Shown here in pieces: positions 41,074 through 50,556 of a stretch of DNA of 64,000 nt. Below the pieces are notes generated by a model. That model saw only the letters and a list, made by a program, of their open reading frames with translations, ran no database searches and had not been told where the DNA came from. Position 1 is the stretch's first letter. The number at the start of each line of letters is the position of its first letter. The position numbers and the translations under genes are program-made. This stretch comes from Ignavibacterium sp. (GTDB taxonomy: Bacteria; Bacteroidota; Ignavibacteria; Ignavibacteriales; Ignavibacteriaceae): NCBI RefSeq assembly GCF_025998815.1, contig NZ_AP026678.1:496001-560000 (forward strand), read 5' to 3'.

Positions 41074-41595
41074 TTGAATACAATTGATTTAATAATCGTA
41101 ATCGCTTCACTGATTGGCTTTGTTTTAGGATTTAAAGATGGCTTTTTAAGAAAGCTGATTGGAGTTGTGGGATTTGTTGCAGCAGTTTTTCTTGCAGCAT
41201 ATTTCAAAGGCCAGGTGGGAAGATTTATTGAATCTTCATTTGATATTGAATATTATCTGGCTGAGATAATGGCTGCACTTCTGATATTCTTTGTAACTGT
41301 AATTTTATTCTCAATTCTCAAACGGGTTGTACATCCATTTGATAAAATAAATTCTTTAATTAATCAAATCATTGGTGGAGTTGTTGGAATCCTGCAATTC
41401 CTGATTTTCCTAAGTGCAGTGTTTCTTTTATTAAATATTTTTGATATTCCGGACAAATCTTCGAGAAAAAAATCTATGTTTTATGAACCAACTTATTCAA
41501 TAATCCCATCTGCATTTAATCTTCTCAAAGACTACACACCAAGCACAGAAGAAATAATAAAAAATTATATTAATGAAAAAGATACGCTTCAATGA
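41074..41595 (+). CDS. CvpA family membrane protein
   Basis: A 173-residue protein with four predicted helices (about 3-20, 27-45, 62-82 and 103-125). NTIDLIIVIASLIGFVLGFK followed by DGFLRKLIG is the classic CvpA N-terminus. The family is needed for colicin V export and envelope function; the mechanism is unclear. The start codon is TTG at 41074. It overlaps mutS2 by 4 bp at its end, an order (cvpA-mutS2) shared with many bacteria. Confidence 0.88.
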   Translation: MNTIDLIIVIASLIGFVLGFKDGFLRKLIGVVGFVAAVFLAAYFKGQVGRFIESSFDIEYYLAEIMAALLIFFVTVILFSILKRVVHPFDKINSLINQIIGGVVGILQFLIFLSAVFLLLNIFDIPDKSSRKKSMFYEPTYSIIPSAFNLLKDYTPSTEEIIKNYINEKDTLQ

Positions 41596-43940
41596 TTGAT
41601 AAATCGGTTATAGAAAAACTCGAGTTTGATAAACTTCTAAAACATATTTCCGGTTATTGTATTACTGATAAAGGAAAATCCTCAATACTTAATTTAGCTC
41701 CTACAGATAGCTTGGATGAAATAAATTTTCAGGGGAACATCGTTGAAGAAGCAAAAAACTTTTTGATTAAACAAGGAAATATTCAGATTGACTTCTCATC
41801 TGATTTGAGTGAAGGTTTATTTCAGAGCAGAATTGAAGGTGCAGTTCTTTCTACAAAGAAAATTCTGGAAATCAGAAATTTGGCTCGCTCATCGAGGTTA
41901 CTACAAAACTTATTTGCAAAAGAAAAAGAAAACTATCCTTTATTAAGCGAAACTGCGCAACAATTATTTTCCGACAGATTATTTGAGCACCAGATTGAAA
42001 AGATAATCAGTGATGATGGTGAAGTTAAAGAAAATGCCAGTAAAACTTTATCAGATATTCGGAAAGAAATCAGAGCTAAAAAAGATGAACTAATAAAATC
42101 AATTAACAGAATAATAAAATCATTAAAAGAAGAAGATATCGTTCGTGAAGATTATTTAACTCTTCGCGATGGTCGGATGGTTATTCCTGTAAAAGCTGAA
42201 CATAAACGACACATCAGAGGTTTTATTCATTCGGAATCTTCTACCGGTCAGACTGTTTATATAGAACCGGAAGAAACACTTGAACTTAATAATGATATTG
42301 TTTCGTTGTCATTCAGTGAAAGAAGAGAGATTGAAAGACTGCTTAGAGAATTAACTAAGTTAGTCGGACATAATAGTAATGAACTTCTTTTATCTTTTGA
42401 CAGAATTACTTTTATTGATACCGTTTTCGCAAGAGCAAATTACTCGCTTGAAGTAGTTGGGAGTTTCCCAAAAATTAATAACAATAAACCATTTCATATC
42501 ATTGATGGAAGACACCCATTACTTATAAAAAAAATCGGAAGGAATAAAACTGTTCCATTAAATCTGAGATTGGTAAAAGACAGAATTGTTATCATAACAG
42601 GTCCAAATGCTGGTGGTAAAACAGTTGTTCTTAAAACAATCGGAATTTTGATATTGATGTTACAATCGGGAATACATATTCCTGTTCATCCTGATTCAAA
42701 CCTTCATTTGTTCAGCAAAGTGCTGATTGATATTGGTGACCAGCAATCACTTGAAGATGATTTATCTACTTTCAGTTCTCATCTGAAAAATCTTAATCAT
42801 ATTTTAAGAGAAGCAGATAGTAGTAGTCTGGTTTTACTCGATGAAATAGGAACAGGAACTGATCCAACTGAAGGCGCTTCACTTGCAGCAGCAATTCTGA
42901 AAAAGCTTCTTCAAAAAGGAGCACTTGTTTTTGCATCAACACATCACGGTAGTTTAAAGTTGTTTGCATATAATGTTCAAGGAATGGTTAATGCTGCAAT
43001 GCAATTCGATCACGAGACTCTTTCACCAACTTATGTATTTAAACTTGGAGTTCCCGGAAGTTCCTATGCTTTTCAGATTGCAGAAAGAATTGGAATGCAA
43101 AAGGATGTGATTGAAGAAGCTGAAAACTTAATGGATTCTGAAAAACACACTTTAGAAAAATTTATCTCAGAAGTTGAAGCAAAGTCTAATGAATTAGAAA
43201 AAAAATTAGCTGAACTTGAAAAAGAAAATACAAGATTGAAGGGCTTATCGAATCTTTACAAACAGAGTTATGAAAAACTTGAAAAAGAAAAAAAGGATAT
43301 TTTGAGAAAAGCAAAAACTGAAGCCGATAAATATCTTGAAGATGTCAATCGAAAAGTTGAAAAAGTAATTAAAGAGATAAAAGAATCATCGGCAGAAAAA
43401 AGCGTTATTAAAGAAGCAAAGAACACTATTAAAGAATTAAAAAAAGAAACTGAGAGCGAATTAACAGAAATTCAGGAAGAGGTTATACAGAAAGATGATT
43501 TTTCTGAGGGGGATTTTGTTAAAATAAAAAATTCAAATGCTGTTGGAAAAATTATTGAGATAGACAAAGCCAAAAACAAAGCCACAGTTTTAATTGGTTC
43601 AATTAAAATGCTGGCAAAACTTAATGATCTGATTCCTGCAAAAGAAATTAAAGAGAAGGATTCCCGGGAAGTCCACGATTTCATAAAAACTCCAAGTGTA
43701 AACTATCGGCTCGATATAAGAGGTAAAAGAGCCGATGAAGCAGAGTATGAAATAATTAAATTTATTGATGATGCTTACCAGTCAGGCCTTGACAGAGCAG
43801 AAATTCTTCACGGTAAAGGAACCGGCGCTTTGAAAAAATTAGTTAAAGAAATATTATCTTCGCACAGCGGAGTAAAAACTTTTTACTTTGCGCCAATTGA
43901 GCATGGTGGTGATGGAATAACAATCATCGAATTTAATTAA
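41592..43940 (+). CDS. mutS2: Endonuclease MutS2
   Basis: A 782-residue MutS2. It has no mismatch-binding N-terminal domain. The ATPase domain has Walker A GPNAGGKT (about 336-343) and a Walker B-like VLLDEIGTGTDPTEGAS. A long coiled coil (about 520-630, rich in Glu and Lys) is followed by a KOW-like segment (EGDFVKIKNSNAVGKIIEID) and a C-terminal Smr nuclease domain (LDIRGKRADEAEYEI, ILHGKGTGALK). MutS2 suppresses homologous recombination and, in some bacteria, splits collided ribosomes. The start overlaps cvpA by 4 bp. Confidence 0.95.
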   Translation: MIDKSVIEKLEFDKLLKHISGYCITDKGKSSILNLAPTDSLDEINFQGNIVEEAKNFLIKQGNIQIDFSSDLSEGLFQSRIEGAVLSTKKILEIRNLARSSRLLQNLFAKEKENYPLLSETAQQLFSDRLFEHQIEKIISDDGEVKENASKTLSDIRKEIRAKKDELIKSINRIIKSLKEEDIVREDYLTLRDGRMVIPVKAEHKRHIRGFIHSESSTGQTVYIEPEETLELNNDIVSLSFSERREIERLLRELTKLVGHNSNELLLSFDRITFIDTVFARANYSLEVVGSFPKINNNKPFHIIDGRHPLLIKKIGRNKTVPLNLRLVKDRIVIITGPNAGGKTVVLKTIGILILMLQSGIHIPVHPDSNLHLFSKVLIDIGDQQSLEDDLSTFSSHLKNLNHILREADSSSLVLLDEIGTGTDPTEGASLAAAILKKLLQKGALVFASTHHGSLKLFAYNVQGMVNAAMQFDHETLSPTYVFKLGVPGSSYAFQIAERIGMQKDVIEEAENLMDSEKHTLEKFISEVEAKSNELEKKLAELEKENTRLKGLSNLYKQSYEKLEKEKKDILRKAKTEADKYLEDVNRKVEKVIKEIKESSAEKSVIKEAKNTIKELKKETESELTEIQEEVIQKDDFSEGDFVKIKNSNAVGKIIEIDKAKNKATVLIGSIKMLAKLNDLIPAKEIKEKDSREVHDFIKTPSVNYRLDIRGKRADEAEYEIIKFIDDAYQSGLDRAEILHGKGTGALKKLVKEILSSHSGVKTFYFAPIEHGGDGITIIEFN

Positions 43941-43950
43941 AAGGATTTTC

Positions 43951-45441
43951 TTGATCAGAAAAATTCTAATTGCCAACCGAGGAGAAATTGCAGTAAGAAT
44001 TATTCGTGCCTGCAAAGAACTTGGAATTAAAACTGCTGCTATTTATTCAGAGGCAGACATTGGTTCACTTCATACAATTCTTGCTGATGAATCTTATTTG
44101 ATTGGTCCTGCACCATCATCGCAATCCTATCTGAACAAAGAAAAAATTATTCAACTTGCAAAAGAAATCAATGCAGATGCAATCCATCCTGGCTATGGCT
44201 TTCTTTCAGAAAATTCGGATTTTATAAAGTTGGTTGAAGAAAGCGGAATCAAATTTATTGGACCTTCTTCAAAATCTGTTGAGATGATGGGAAGTAAAAC
44301 TGCTGCAAGAAGTTTGATGCAAAAGCATAAAGTTCCTATCGTTCCAGGTACAATTGAACCAATTAAAACAGTCTCAGAAGGATTGAGCTTTGCAGATGAA
44401 ATTGGTTTTCCTGTTTTACTTAAAGCATCTGCTGGTGGTGGTGGAAAAGGAATGAGAAAAGTTTTTTCGAGAGATGAGTTTGACTCAGCTTTTGAATCAA
44501 CTAAAAGGGAAGCACTTAAAGCTTTTGGGAACGATGATGTTTATATCGAAAAACTTATCGAGAATCCAAAACACATTGAAGTTCAGATTATTTCCGATGA
44601 ATTTGGTAATTACCGACATCTTTTTGAAAGAGAATGTTCAATTCAAAGAAGACATCAAAAAATAATTGAAGAATCTCCATCAGCATTTTTAGATGATTTA
44701 ACTCGAAAAGCAATAACAGAGGCAGCAGTTAATGCGGCTAAAGCGTGTAATTATTTTAATGCTGGCACAATTGAATTTTTGATAGATAAAGACAAAAAGT
44801 TTTACTTTCTTGAAATGAATACTCGTTTGCAGGTTGAACATCCTGTTACAGAACTGGTTACGGGAATCGATTTGGTTCGTGAACAAATAATGATCGCTTC
44901 GGGTGAAAAAATTTCATTCGAACAAAAAGATGTTCAACAAAATGGAGTTGCAATCGAGTGCAGAGTTTATGCTGAAGATTCATCGCAGGGATTTTTACCA
45001 AGTACCGGAAAATTAAAATTATACAAAGAACCAAGCGGACCAAATGTAAGGATTGATTCAGGTGTAATGGTTAATAGTGAGATTACTGTGCATTATGACC
45101 CAATGATTTCAAAACTGATTTGTTGGGGAAAGAACCGGGATGAAGCCATTAGTCGTTCCTTAAGAGCATTGGATGAATACTACATCGGTGGTGTAAGCAC
45201 TAATATTTCTTTTTTGAAATTCATTCTGAACAGAAAAGAGTTTCGGGAAAGTTCTCATAATATTAATTCTGTTGAGCAAAAATTCTTAAAAGAATTTGAA
45301 GAACAGACACAAAATATTTCGGTTAATGAAAATGAAATTGCAGCAGCAATTCTATCTGCTTATCTCAAAAGTAAAGTAAAACAAAAAGTCTCTTCAGATA
45401 TTTCCATTACAAACAAATGGCGCGACCTATTATATGAATGA
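43951..45441 (+). CDS. Biotin carboxylase subunit of an acyl-CoA carboxylase
   Basis: A 496-residue ATP-grasp enzyme that carboxylates biotin using bicarbonate and ATP. N-terminal RKILIANRGEIAVRIIRACK, the ATP loop KASAGGGGKGMRKV (about 158-171), the EMNTRLQVEHPVTE segment (about 289-302) and the biotin-carboxylase C-domain are complete. It starts at TTG 43951 with AAGGA 7 bp upstream. It overlaps the biotin carrier gene by 8 bp. No carboxyltransferase follows, so it could serve an acetyl-, propionyl- or other carboxylase; at about 500 residues it is longer than E. coli AccC (449), leaning to the propionyl-CoA type. Confidence 0.92.
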   Translation: MIRKILIANRGEIAVRIIRACKELGIKTAAIYSEADIGSLHTILADESYLIGPAPSSQSYLNKEKIIQLAKEINADAIHPGYGFLSENSDFIKLVEESGIKFIGPSSKSVEMMGSKTAARSLMQKHKVPIVPGTIEPIKTVSEGLSFADEIGFPVLLKASAGGGGKGMRKVFSRDEFDSAFESTKREALKAFGNDDVYIEKLIENPKHIEVQIISDEFGNYRHLFERECSIQRRHQKIIEESPSAFLDDLTRKAITEAAVNAAKACNYFNAGTIEFLIDKDKKFYFLEMNTRLQVEHPVTELVTGIDLVREQIMIASGEKISFEQKDVQQNGVAIECRVYAEDSSQGFLPSTGKLKLYKEPSGPNVRIDSGVMVNSEITVHYDPMISKLICWGKNRDEAISRSLRALDEYYIGGVSTNISFLKFILNRKEFRESSHNINSVEQKFLKEFEEQTQNISVNENEIAAAILSAYLKSKVKQKVSSDISITNKWRDLLYE

Positions 45442-45937
45442 TTTTGTTTCAAAAATAGATGACAAAAAATATTCAATTAAATTTTTAGATGAATCGCGTC
45501 TGGTTCTTAATGAAAGAGAATATAATTATTCTATCAAACTTTTATCATCAGATAATTTTATACTTACACTTGATAATAGAACTTTCATATGTACTGTAGT
45601 AGAAAATAAAAATTCAAATTTCGAGATTGTTGTTAATGGTGAGTTGCATAAAGTTATTTCTCATTCCCTGATTTCTTATAAAGCGGAAGAGTTATTAAAA
45701 TCTAAAAACCAATCTCATTCATCCGGAATGACTGTGAAAGCACCAATGCCCGGACTAATCCTTAAAATCAAAAAACAAAACGGTGATTATGTTGAAAGAG
45801 GAGAGACTGTAATGATTCTTGAAGCAATGAAAATGGAAAACGAAATACGAGCCCCAATCAGTGGCACTGTAACTTTTAATTCAATAAAAGAGGGGACAAG
45901 CGTTGAGAAGAACATTAAATTATTCGAGATAAGATAA
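45434..45937 (+). CDS. Biotin carrier protein of the carboxylase
   Basis: A 167-residue protein. The C-terminal biotinyl domain (about 95-167) has PMPGLILKIKKQNGDYV and the biotin-attachment sequence EAMKMEN with Lys about 133. The N-terminal half (1-90) is unlike AccB and may dock on the carboxylase. It overlaps the biotin carboxylase by 8 bp, so the two subunits are made together. The carboxyltransferase partner is not in the window. Confidence 0.9.
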   Translation: MNDFVSKIDDKKYSIKFLDESRLVLNEREYNYSIKLLSSDNFILTLDNRTFICTVVENKNSNFEIVVNGELHKVISHSLISYKAEELLKSKNQSHSSGMTVKAPMPGLILKIKKQNGDYVERGETVMILEAMKMENEIRAPISGTVTFNSIKEGTSVEKNIKLFEIR

Positions 45938-46007
45938 TTTGTTATTTAGAAAATTTTAACAATTTTTGCTCGTTAATTAACATTCAATTAATTCAGGAGG
46001 AGATACA

Positions 46008-47252
46008 TTGAAAAAAATCTTTACTTACCTGGTTGTTGTACTTTCAATTTGTACAACAAATATTTATTCGGGTGGATTCCAATTAAATGAACACGGGGCG
46101 AAAGCTGTAGCAATGGGCGGAGCTTTTACAGCAGTTGCTAATGATCCATCTGCTGTTTATTGGAACGGTGCCGGACTATCTTTCCTTCGTGGTACTCACT
46201 TTATGTTAAGTACTCACGCAATTCAACCTAAATCTACATTCAGAGGAGTACTTCCGAATGTAGATGAATATAAATTGATTGATCAAACATTCTTTCCAGC
46301 AAATCTTTTTGTTTCTCATTACATAAATGATCAATGGGCAGTTGGATTTGGTTTTACAGTGCCTTTTGGTTTAGGAACAAAATGGGATAATGAATGGGTC
46401 GGTAGATATTTGGCAGTTGAAACTGAATTACAAGTATTAACTTTATCTCCTGTTGTCTCATTCAGACCGATTGAACAATTAGCAATTAGTGCAGGATTTG
46501 TTTACAGCTTTGCAGATGTATTAATAGAGCGAAAAAATCCTCAAACACCATTTACGGGTGATGCGACCATTCGTCTTGAAGGTGATGACAAGGCTGCTTT
46601 TGGATATAACCTTGGTTTGATGTATAAGCCAATTGATAAGTTAACATTCGGACTTTCTTATCATAGTCAAATTGAATACGATTTTGAAGGAACTGCAACA
46701 TCAACTGGTGCTCAGCAACTCATTGACGCTAAAAGATTGCCGATGGGAGATATAAAAGCAAAACTCACAACACCATTTAATCTGGCTTTTGGAGTTGCTT
46801 ATCAGGCATTGGATAATCTTCTGCTCAGCGCTGATTTTCAATTAGTTGGTTGGTCAAGTTACGACACATTAGCTGTTGATTTTGTAGATCCAGCATATCC
46901 CGATGTTGCAAGTCCCAGAATGTATGAAGATTCTTATTTTTTAAGATTCGGGCTTGATTATAAATTCAATCAGGACTTATCGCTTCAAGGTGGAATTTAT
47001 TATGACAAAAATCCTGTGCCTGATGAATACCTTAATCCATCACTACCCGAGACAGACAGAATTGGATTTAGCATTGGTGCAGAATATAAATTATTCAATA
47101 ACCTTGCACTCCGTGGTTCATATTTGTTTATCAGAGGTTCTGAATTAAGAATTGAAAATTCCAAAGAATATTATTCAGGAAATTCCGGATTCAATGGAGT
47201 TTACACGACTTATGCAAATGTATTTTCATTAAGTTTATTATATAGTTTATAA
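46008..47252 (+). CDS. OmpP1/FadL family outer-membrane transporter
   Basis: A 414-residue outer-membrane barrel for hydrophobic substrates. A signal peptide (about 1-20) is followed by GGFQLNEHGAKAVAMGGAFTAVANDPSAVYWNGAG, which contains the FadL NPA-like motif in the variant NDPSAVYWN. About 14 amphipathic strands follow, ending VFSLSLLYSL. FadL proteins let long-chain fatty acids or aromatics cross the outer membrane. Translation starts at TTG 46008, with GGAGGAG 8 bp before. It lies 17 bp before an SGNH hydrolase lipoprotein gene, so the pair may take up and process lipids. Confidence 0.9.
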   Translation: MKKIFTYLVVVLSICTTNIYSGGFQLNEHGAKAVAMGGAFTAVANDPSAVYWNGAGLSFLRGTHFMLSTHAIQPKSTFRGVLPNVDEYKLIDQTFFPANLFVSHYINDQWAVGFGFTVPFGLGTKWDNEWVGRYLAVETELQVLTLSPVVSFRPIEQLAISAGFVYSFADVLIERKNPQTPFTGDATIRLEGDDKAAFGYNLGLMYKPIDKLTFGLSYHSQIEYDFEGTATSTGAQQLIDAKRLPMGDIKAKLTTPFNLAFGVAYQALDNLLLSADFQLVGWSSYDTLAVDFVDPAYPDVASPRMYEDSYFLRFGLDYKFNQDLSLQGGIYYDKNPVPDEYLNPSLPETDRIGFSIGAEYKLFNNLALRGSYLFIRGSELRIENSKEYYSGNSGFNGVYTTYANVFSLSLLYSL

Positions 47253-47269
47253 GGAAGAGAGGTGAAACA

Positions 47270-48706
47270 ATGAAAAAATTATTATTTGTATTTGCAGCTT
47301 TATTATCAATCACTCTCTTTTTTAATGCCTGCGTTGATAAATCTGATTTAACCGCTCCAACTCCATTAAATGGTAAAAGTGGCAGCGCAGATTTGACAAA
47401 GTATGTTGCCATTGGAAACAGCTTAACCGCAGGATATCAATCGGGAACATTATTTTACTCAGCACAGATTTATGCATTCCCATACTTAATTGCTCAACAA
47501 GCAGGTGTTGAAATAACCGGCTTAAAGGTTAGTGACCCAGGTTTAGGCGGTAGATTGGAAATTAAATCTTTATCTCCGTTTACACTTTATACAAATCCAA
47601 ATGCTGGTTCACCAATGAACTTGACATTACCTGCACCTTATCAGAATCTTGGAATACCTGGTGCATTAACTTATGATGTTTTATTTGCAACAAATAAAGA
47701 TAATTGTGCCTCTGCAGTATTCGCTGGAACACCAAATCCATATTTCGATTTAGTTCTTCGAAATAGTGCATTAAATCTTGGGACTCAGCTTGAACAGGCA
47801 TTGGCTCAGAATCCTACACTGATAACTCTTTGGATTGGAAATAATGATGTACTCGGTTATGCTACAAGCGGTGGAACTGCGCCATCAGCTCCAACAAGTT
47901 CAGTTCAATTCCAACAATTGTTTGGTGGAATTTGTAACGGCATAGCGCAAGCAAATAAACAAGCAGTAGTAGCAAATATCCCGAATGTATCTGCTATTCC
48001 TTTCTTCACAACAGTTGGACCTCAGATTGCTCTTTCAACTCCATGGTCACAATTAGCTTCACAAGGAGTCGTAGGATTGGTTTATCAGAAAACAGGTGGT
48101 GCGATTGGTGTTGCTGACTCTTTAAGTTTATTGACAGGAACAAATCTGGTAACTTTACGAGGGAGTTCTTATGCTCCGCTTCTTGGTCAGCCAACTGCAA
48201 AATTTTATCGTGATAATGGAATACCTGTACCTGCTAGTGTAGATACAACTAAACCTTTTGGATTTCATCCACAAAATCCATGGCCAAATGCTTTAATTCT
48301 TGACAGCGATGAAATTCAGGTTGCTAACCAGGCAGTTGCGGATTATAACAATATCATCGCAGCAACTGCTGCTAATTTTGGTTTTGCAGTTGTTGATATA
48401 AATTCAGTGTTTAATCAAATCAGAGCAAACGATTTTACCGGCGGAACCGTTATAAATGGTGTCACATTCAGAACTACTTTTGTTACCGGTGGATTATTCA
48501 GTTTGGATGGAGTTCATCCAACTAATCAGGGACAAGCAATTATCGCAAATGAATTTCTGAAGGTAATAAATACTAAATACAACGCTCAATTTCCTTTAAT
48601 AGATGTTTCAACAATTCCTGGCAGTTTAATTTTTTCAGGAAAGATAAACTATCAAAATGGTTATCCAATATTGCCTCCGGAAGTTTTTGAGCATTTGTTA
48701 TTCTAA
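47270..48706 (+). CDS. SGNH/GDSL hydrolase lipoprotein
   Basis: A 478-residue lipoprotein: the N-terminal hydrophobic segment ends FFNAC, with Cys21 as the probable lipid anchor. The SGNH fold is visible: block I AIGNSLTAGY (catalytic Ser about 51), block III LWIGNNDVLG (Asn about 193), and block V LDGVHPTNQG (Asp about 412, His about 415). It probably hydrolyses esters of lipids or acylated sugars at the envelope. It shares an operon with the FadL-like porin (17-bp gap) and is followed by a terminator. Confidence 0.88.
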   Translation: MKKLLFVFAALLSITLFFNACVDKSDLTAPTPLNGKSGSADLTKYVAIGNSLTAGYQSGTLFYSAQIYAFPYLIAQQAGVEITGLKVSDPGLGGRLEIKSLSPFTLYTNPNAGSPMNLTLPAPYQNLGIPGALTYDVLFATNKDNCASAVFAGTPNPYFDLVLRNSALNLGTQLEQALAQNPTLITLWIGNNDVLGYATSGGTAPSAPTSSVQFQQLFGGICNGIAQANKQAVVANIPNVSAIPFFTTVGPQIALSTPWSQLASQGVVGLVYQKTGGAIGVADSLSLLTGTNLVTLRGSSYAPLLGQPTAKFYRDNGIPVPASVDTTKPFGFHPQNPWPNALILDSDEIQVANQAVADYNNIIAATAANFGFAVVDINSVFNQIRANDFTGGTVINGVTFRTTFVTGGLFSLDGVHPTNQGQAIIANEFLKVINTKYNAQFPLIDVSTIPGSLIFSGKINYQNGYPILPPEVFEHLLF

Positions 48707-48727
48707 TCGGAAAATAATTTAGATTAG

Positions 48728-48764
48728 AGCTGTCAGGTAAGAATTTTATCTGACAGCTTTTTTT
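48728..48764 (+). terminator. Intrinsic terminator after the SGNH gene
   Basis: AGCTGTCAG (48728-48736) pairs with CTGACAGCT (48750-48758), followed by seven T. Confidence 0.92.
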
Positions 48765-48785
48765 ATAAATAACTTTGGAGAGCCA

Positions 48786-49196
48786 ATGAAAAAAATATTT
48801 CCAGCAATTTTTTTATCGTTAATTTTAGTCATTCATTCTGGATGTTCTCCCTCTCAACAATCATCAGATAATGAAAGTATTTATGTCTTTGATGAACAAA
48901 AGAACGATGAAAAAATTGATGTTAAAAAGGGAGGTGAGTTCCCTAATATTGATGAAACATATTTTGTTGTTCAGATAGGTGCGTTTACAACAAAAGAAAG
49001 AGCTGAAAAGTTTGCTGAAATGAGTAAAGCTAAAATAAACAGGGATGTTATAATCACTTACAGTGAAAACAATAATCTGTATCTTGTTCAAATCACACCA
49101 TTTTATAAATCACGGCAAGAAGCTGAATTGGTAAGGGATGAATTAAAAGTTATACCTGAATTCAGTGATGTTTGGATAGTGACTGTTAATAAATAA
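48786..49196 (+). CDS. SPOR-domain lipoprotein
   Basis: A 136-residue lipoprotein. The signal segment ends VIHSGC, giving Cys20 as lipidation site. A short acidic linker (20-57) leads to a C-terminal SPOR domain (about 58-134; YFVVQIGAFTTKERAEKFAE, YLVQITPFYKSRQEAELVRD). SPOR domains bind denuded peptidoglycan glycans at division septa. The SD is GGAG, 6 bp before ATG. It is a single gene between two terminators. Confidence 0.88.
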   Translation: MKKIFPAIFLSLILVIHSGCSPSQQSSDNESIYVFDEQKNDEKIDVKKGGEFPNIDETYFVVQIGAFTTKERAEKFAEMSKAKINRDVIITYSENNNLYLVQITPFYKSRQEAELVRDELKVIPEFSDVWIVTVNK

Positions 49197-49199
49197 AAA

Positions 49200-49228
49200 A
49201 GCTCTTAAAGTTTTTTACTTTAAGAGCC
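49200..49228 (-). terminator. Terminator of the pilin-like operon
   Basis: GCTCTTAAAGT (49201-49211) and ACTTTAAGAGC (49217-49227) form an 11-bp stem. On the minus strand it is followed by TTTTTT, so it serves the minus-strand operon ending at 49252. It may also stop the SPOR transcript. Confidence 0.85.
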
Positions 49229-49251
49229 CTGAGTAATTTATGATTGTTTAC

Positions 49252-50538
49252 TTAGAACGCCGGTATATAAACTTCACCTTCATACCAGGCAATTGTACTG
49301 AAAATTCGCATTTTGGGGAAGTACGGTGGAACCTGAATATCAAATCTTTTATCATACTTATGAATATAACTATATCCATTTGTTGGATAATATTGTTTCT
49401 TAATTGGGTCCCAGGCATAGTTTGCTGTTGCTTCAACTTTATGTCCTATTATTCCACCAACAATATTCATTTTATATGCAGCAGGATAGCTTCCATAACT
49501 GGTGACTTTTAATCCACCAGATTGGGATAACATCGAAGCGTGAATGGTAAAATCTCCTCTTGTAGGGTCAAAAGGAATTTCGACTTGTTGCTCTGCAACT
49601 AATCCAAGATAATCATCACACAGATCCGGATGCTCAAGAGGATCAACTGAATATTGAATAGTATTATCAATCAGGACTCTACCAGCTCCGGTAGTTCCTT
49701 TCTTCGATGCAACAATTGTAACCTGTCCATCCAATGTTCCCTTTATATGAGCGTTACCTCTTTCGATATATATTAAACCATTTGGAGCTAAATCACTGAG
49801 TGGAACAGTTACCTCTGGTGTATAAGGTTTTCCATCAATGCTAACGCTATATCTTACTGTTCCATCTGAGTTAAAAATAAGTTTCACATCTGTGATTTTA
49901 TTTTTGTTAGTTGTATCTCTGAAAACTTTTCCACCTGCATACGCATCAATTCTCATTGCTGCTGTATCGAATATAACCGGATCATTAGTTTGCAATTTCC
50001 ATCCATCCTCAAATTTTGGATGTGAATTCTTGTCATATAACTTAACTCCTTTGGATGTTGTAACTACTCCTTTGAATACAGGATCTCCATAACACTGTAT
50101 CCAGTCATTTGCGTGAAATTTACCATCAAAAGTATCTCCGGTTGCTGCCCACACATTGTTAAACACATTATAATAGTTTCCATATTCAGCAAAAGACCTT
50201 TGTTTAGCAGTTACAATAACTGTATCACTATAACTCCCGTATTTACCAACACTGGTCAAACGAATTATTCCTGATGCAAGATTGGCAACTGAAAGGTCTA
50301 AGTAGCCTCCTGAAAATGGTTTATTTGAAAAACCTGTTGTCCATTTCGGGTCATTGATGTTTATTTCCATCATTGCCATATGAATACCACTAACTGCAAT
50401 ATGGTGCGCCTGAGATTTACTAAAGTAAAAAGCATAATTATCCACCGTCCTTGTTGATGTATCCATTATATTTTTACTGAATAAGGCAAAAATCCCTGCG
50501 AAACCCATTACAAGGAATAATGAAACTTTACCTCCCAT
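49252..50538 (-). CDS. PilX-like membrane-anchored protein, third gene of a pilin-like operon
   Basis: A 428-residue protein. It starts MGGKVSLFLVMGFAGIFALF, a membrane helix directly at the N-terminus, followed by a segment like pilin helix alpha-1 (TRTVDNYAFYFSKSQAHHIA). The rest is beta-rich with no catalytic motif I recognise; segments such as NAHIKGTLDGQVTIVASKKG look like short beta-helix turns. PilX N-terminal proteins of type IV pilus systems have a similar layout. No classical prepilin peptidase site (G followed by FTLxE) is present, although Gly3 precedes the helix. It ends at the terminator at 49200. Confidence 0.6.
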   Translation of the reverse strand: MGGKVSLFLVMGFAGIFALFSKNIMDTSTRTVDNYAFYFSKSQAHHIAVSGIHMAMMEININDPKWTTGFSNKPFSGGYLDLSVANLASGIIRLTSVGKYGSYSDTVIVTAKQRSFAEYGNYYNVFNNVWAATGDTFDGKFHANDWIQCYGDPVFKGVVTTSKGVKLYDKNSHPKFEDGWKLQTNDPVIFDTAAMRIDAYAGGKVFRDTTNKNKITDVKLIFNSDGTVRYSVSIDGKPYTPEVTVPLSDLAPNGLIYIERGNAHIKGTLDGQVTIVASKKGTTGAGRVLIDNTIQYSVDPLEHPDLCDDYLGLVAEQQVEIPFDPTRGDFTIHASMLSQSGGLKVTSYGSYPAAYKMNIVGGIIGHKVEATANYAWDPIKKQYYPTNGYSYIHKYDKRFDIQVPPYFPKMRIFSTIAWYEGEVYIPAF

Positions 50539-50556
50539 AAAATTGCCTCCTTAACT

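Noticed and set aside
45954-45997. Possible fourth Pho-box-like operator before the FadL-like gene
   Set aside because: Only two adjacent 11-bp units match well (45976-45997), the others are off register, and the start codon at 46008 leaves no room for a -10 element.
49240-49512. Plus-strand open frame of 90 codons after the SPOR gene
   Set aside because: Antisense to the 3' part of the PilX-like gene and without an SD; the reverse-strand gene is the real one.
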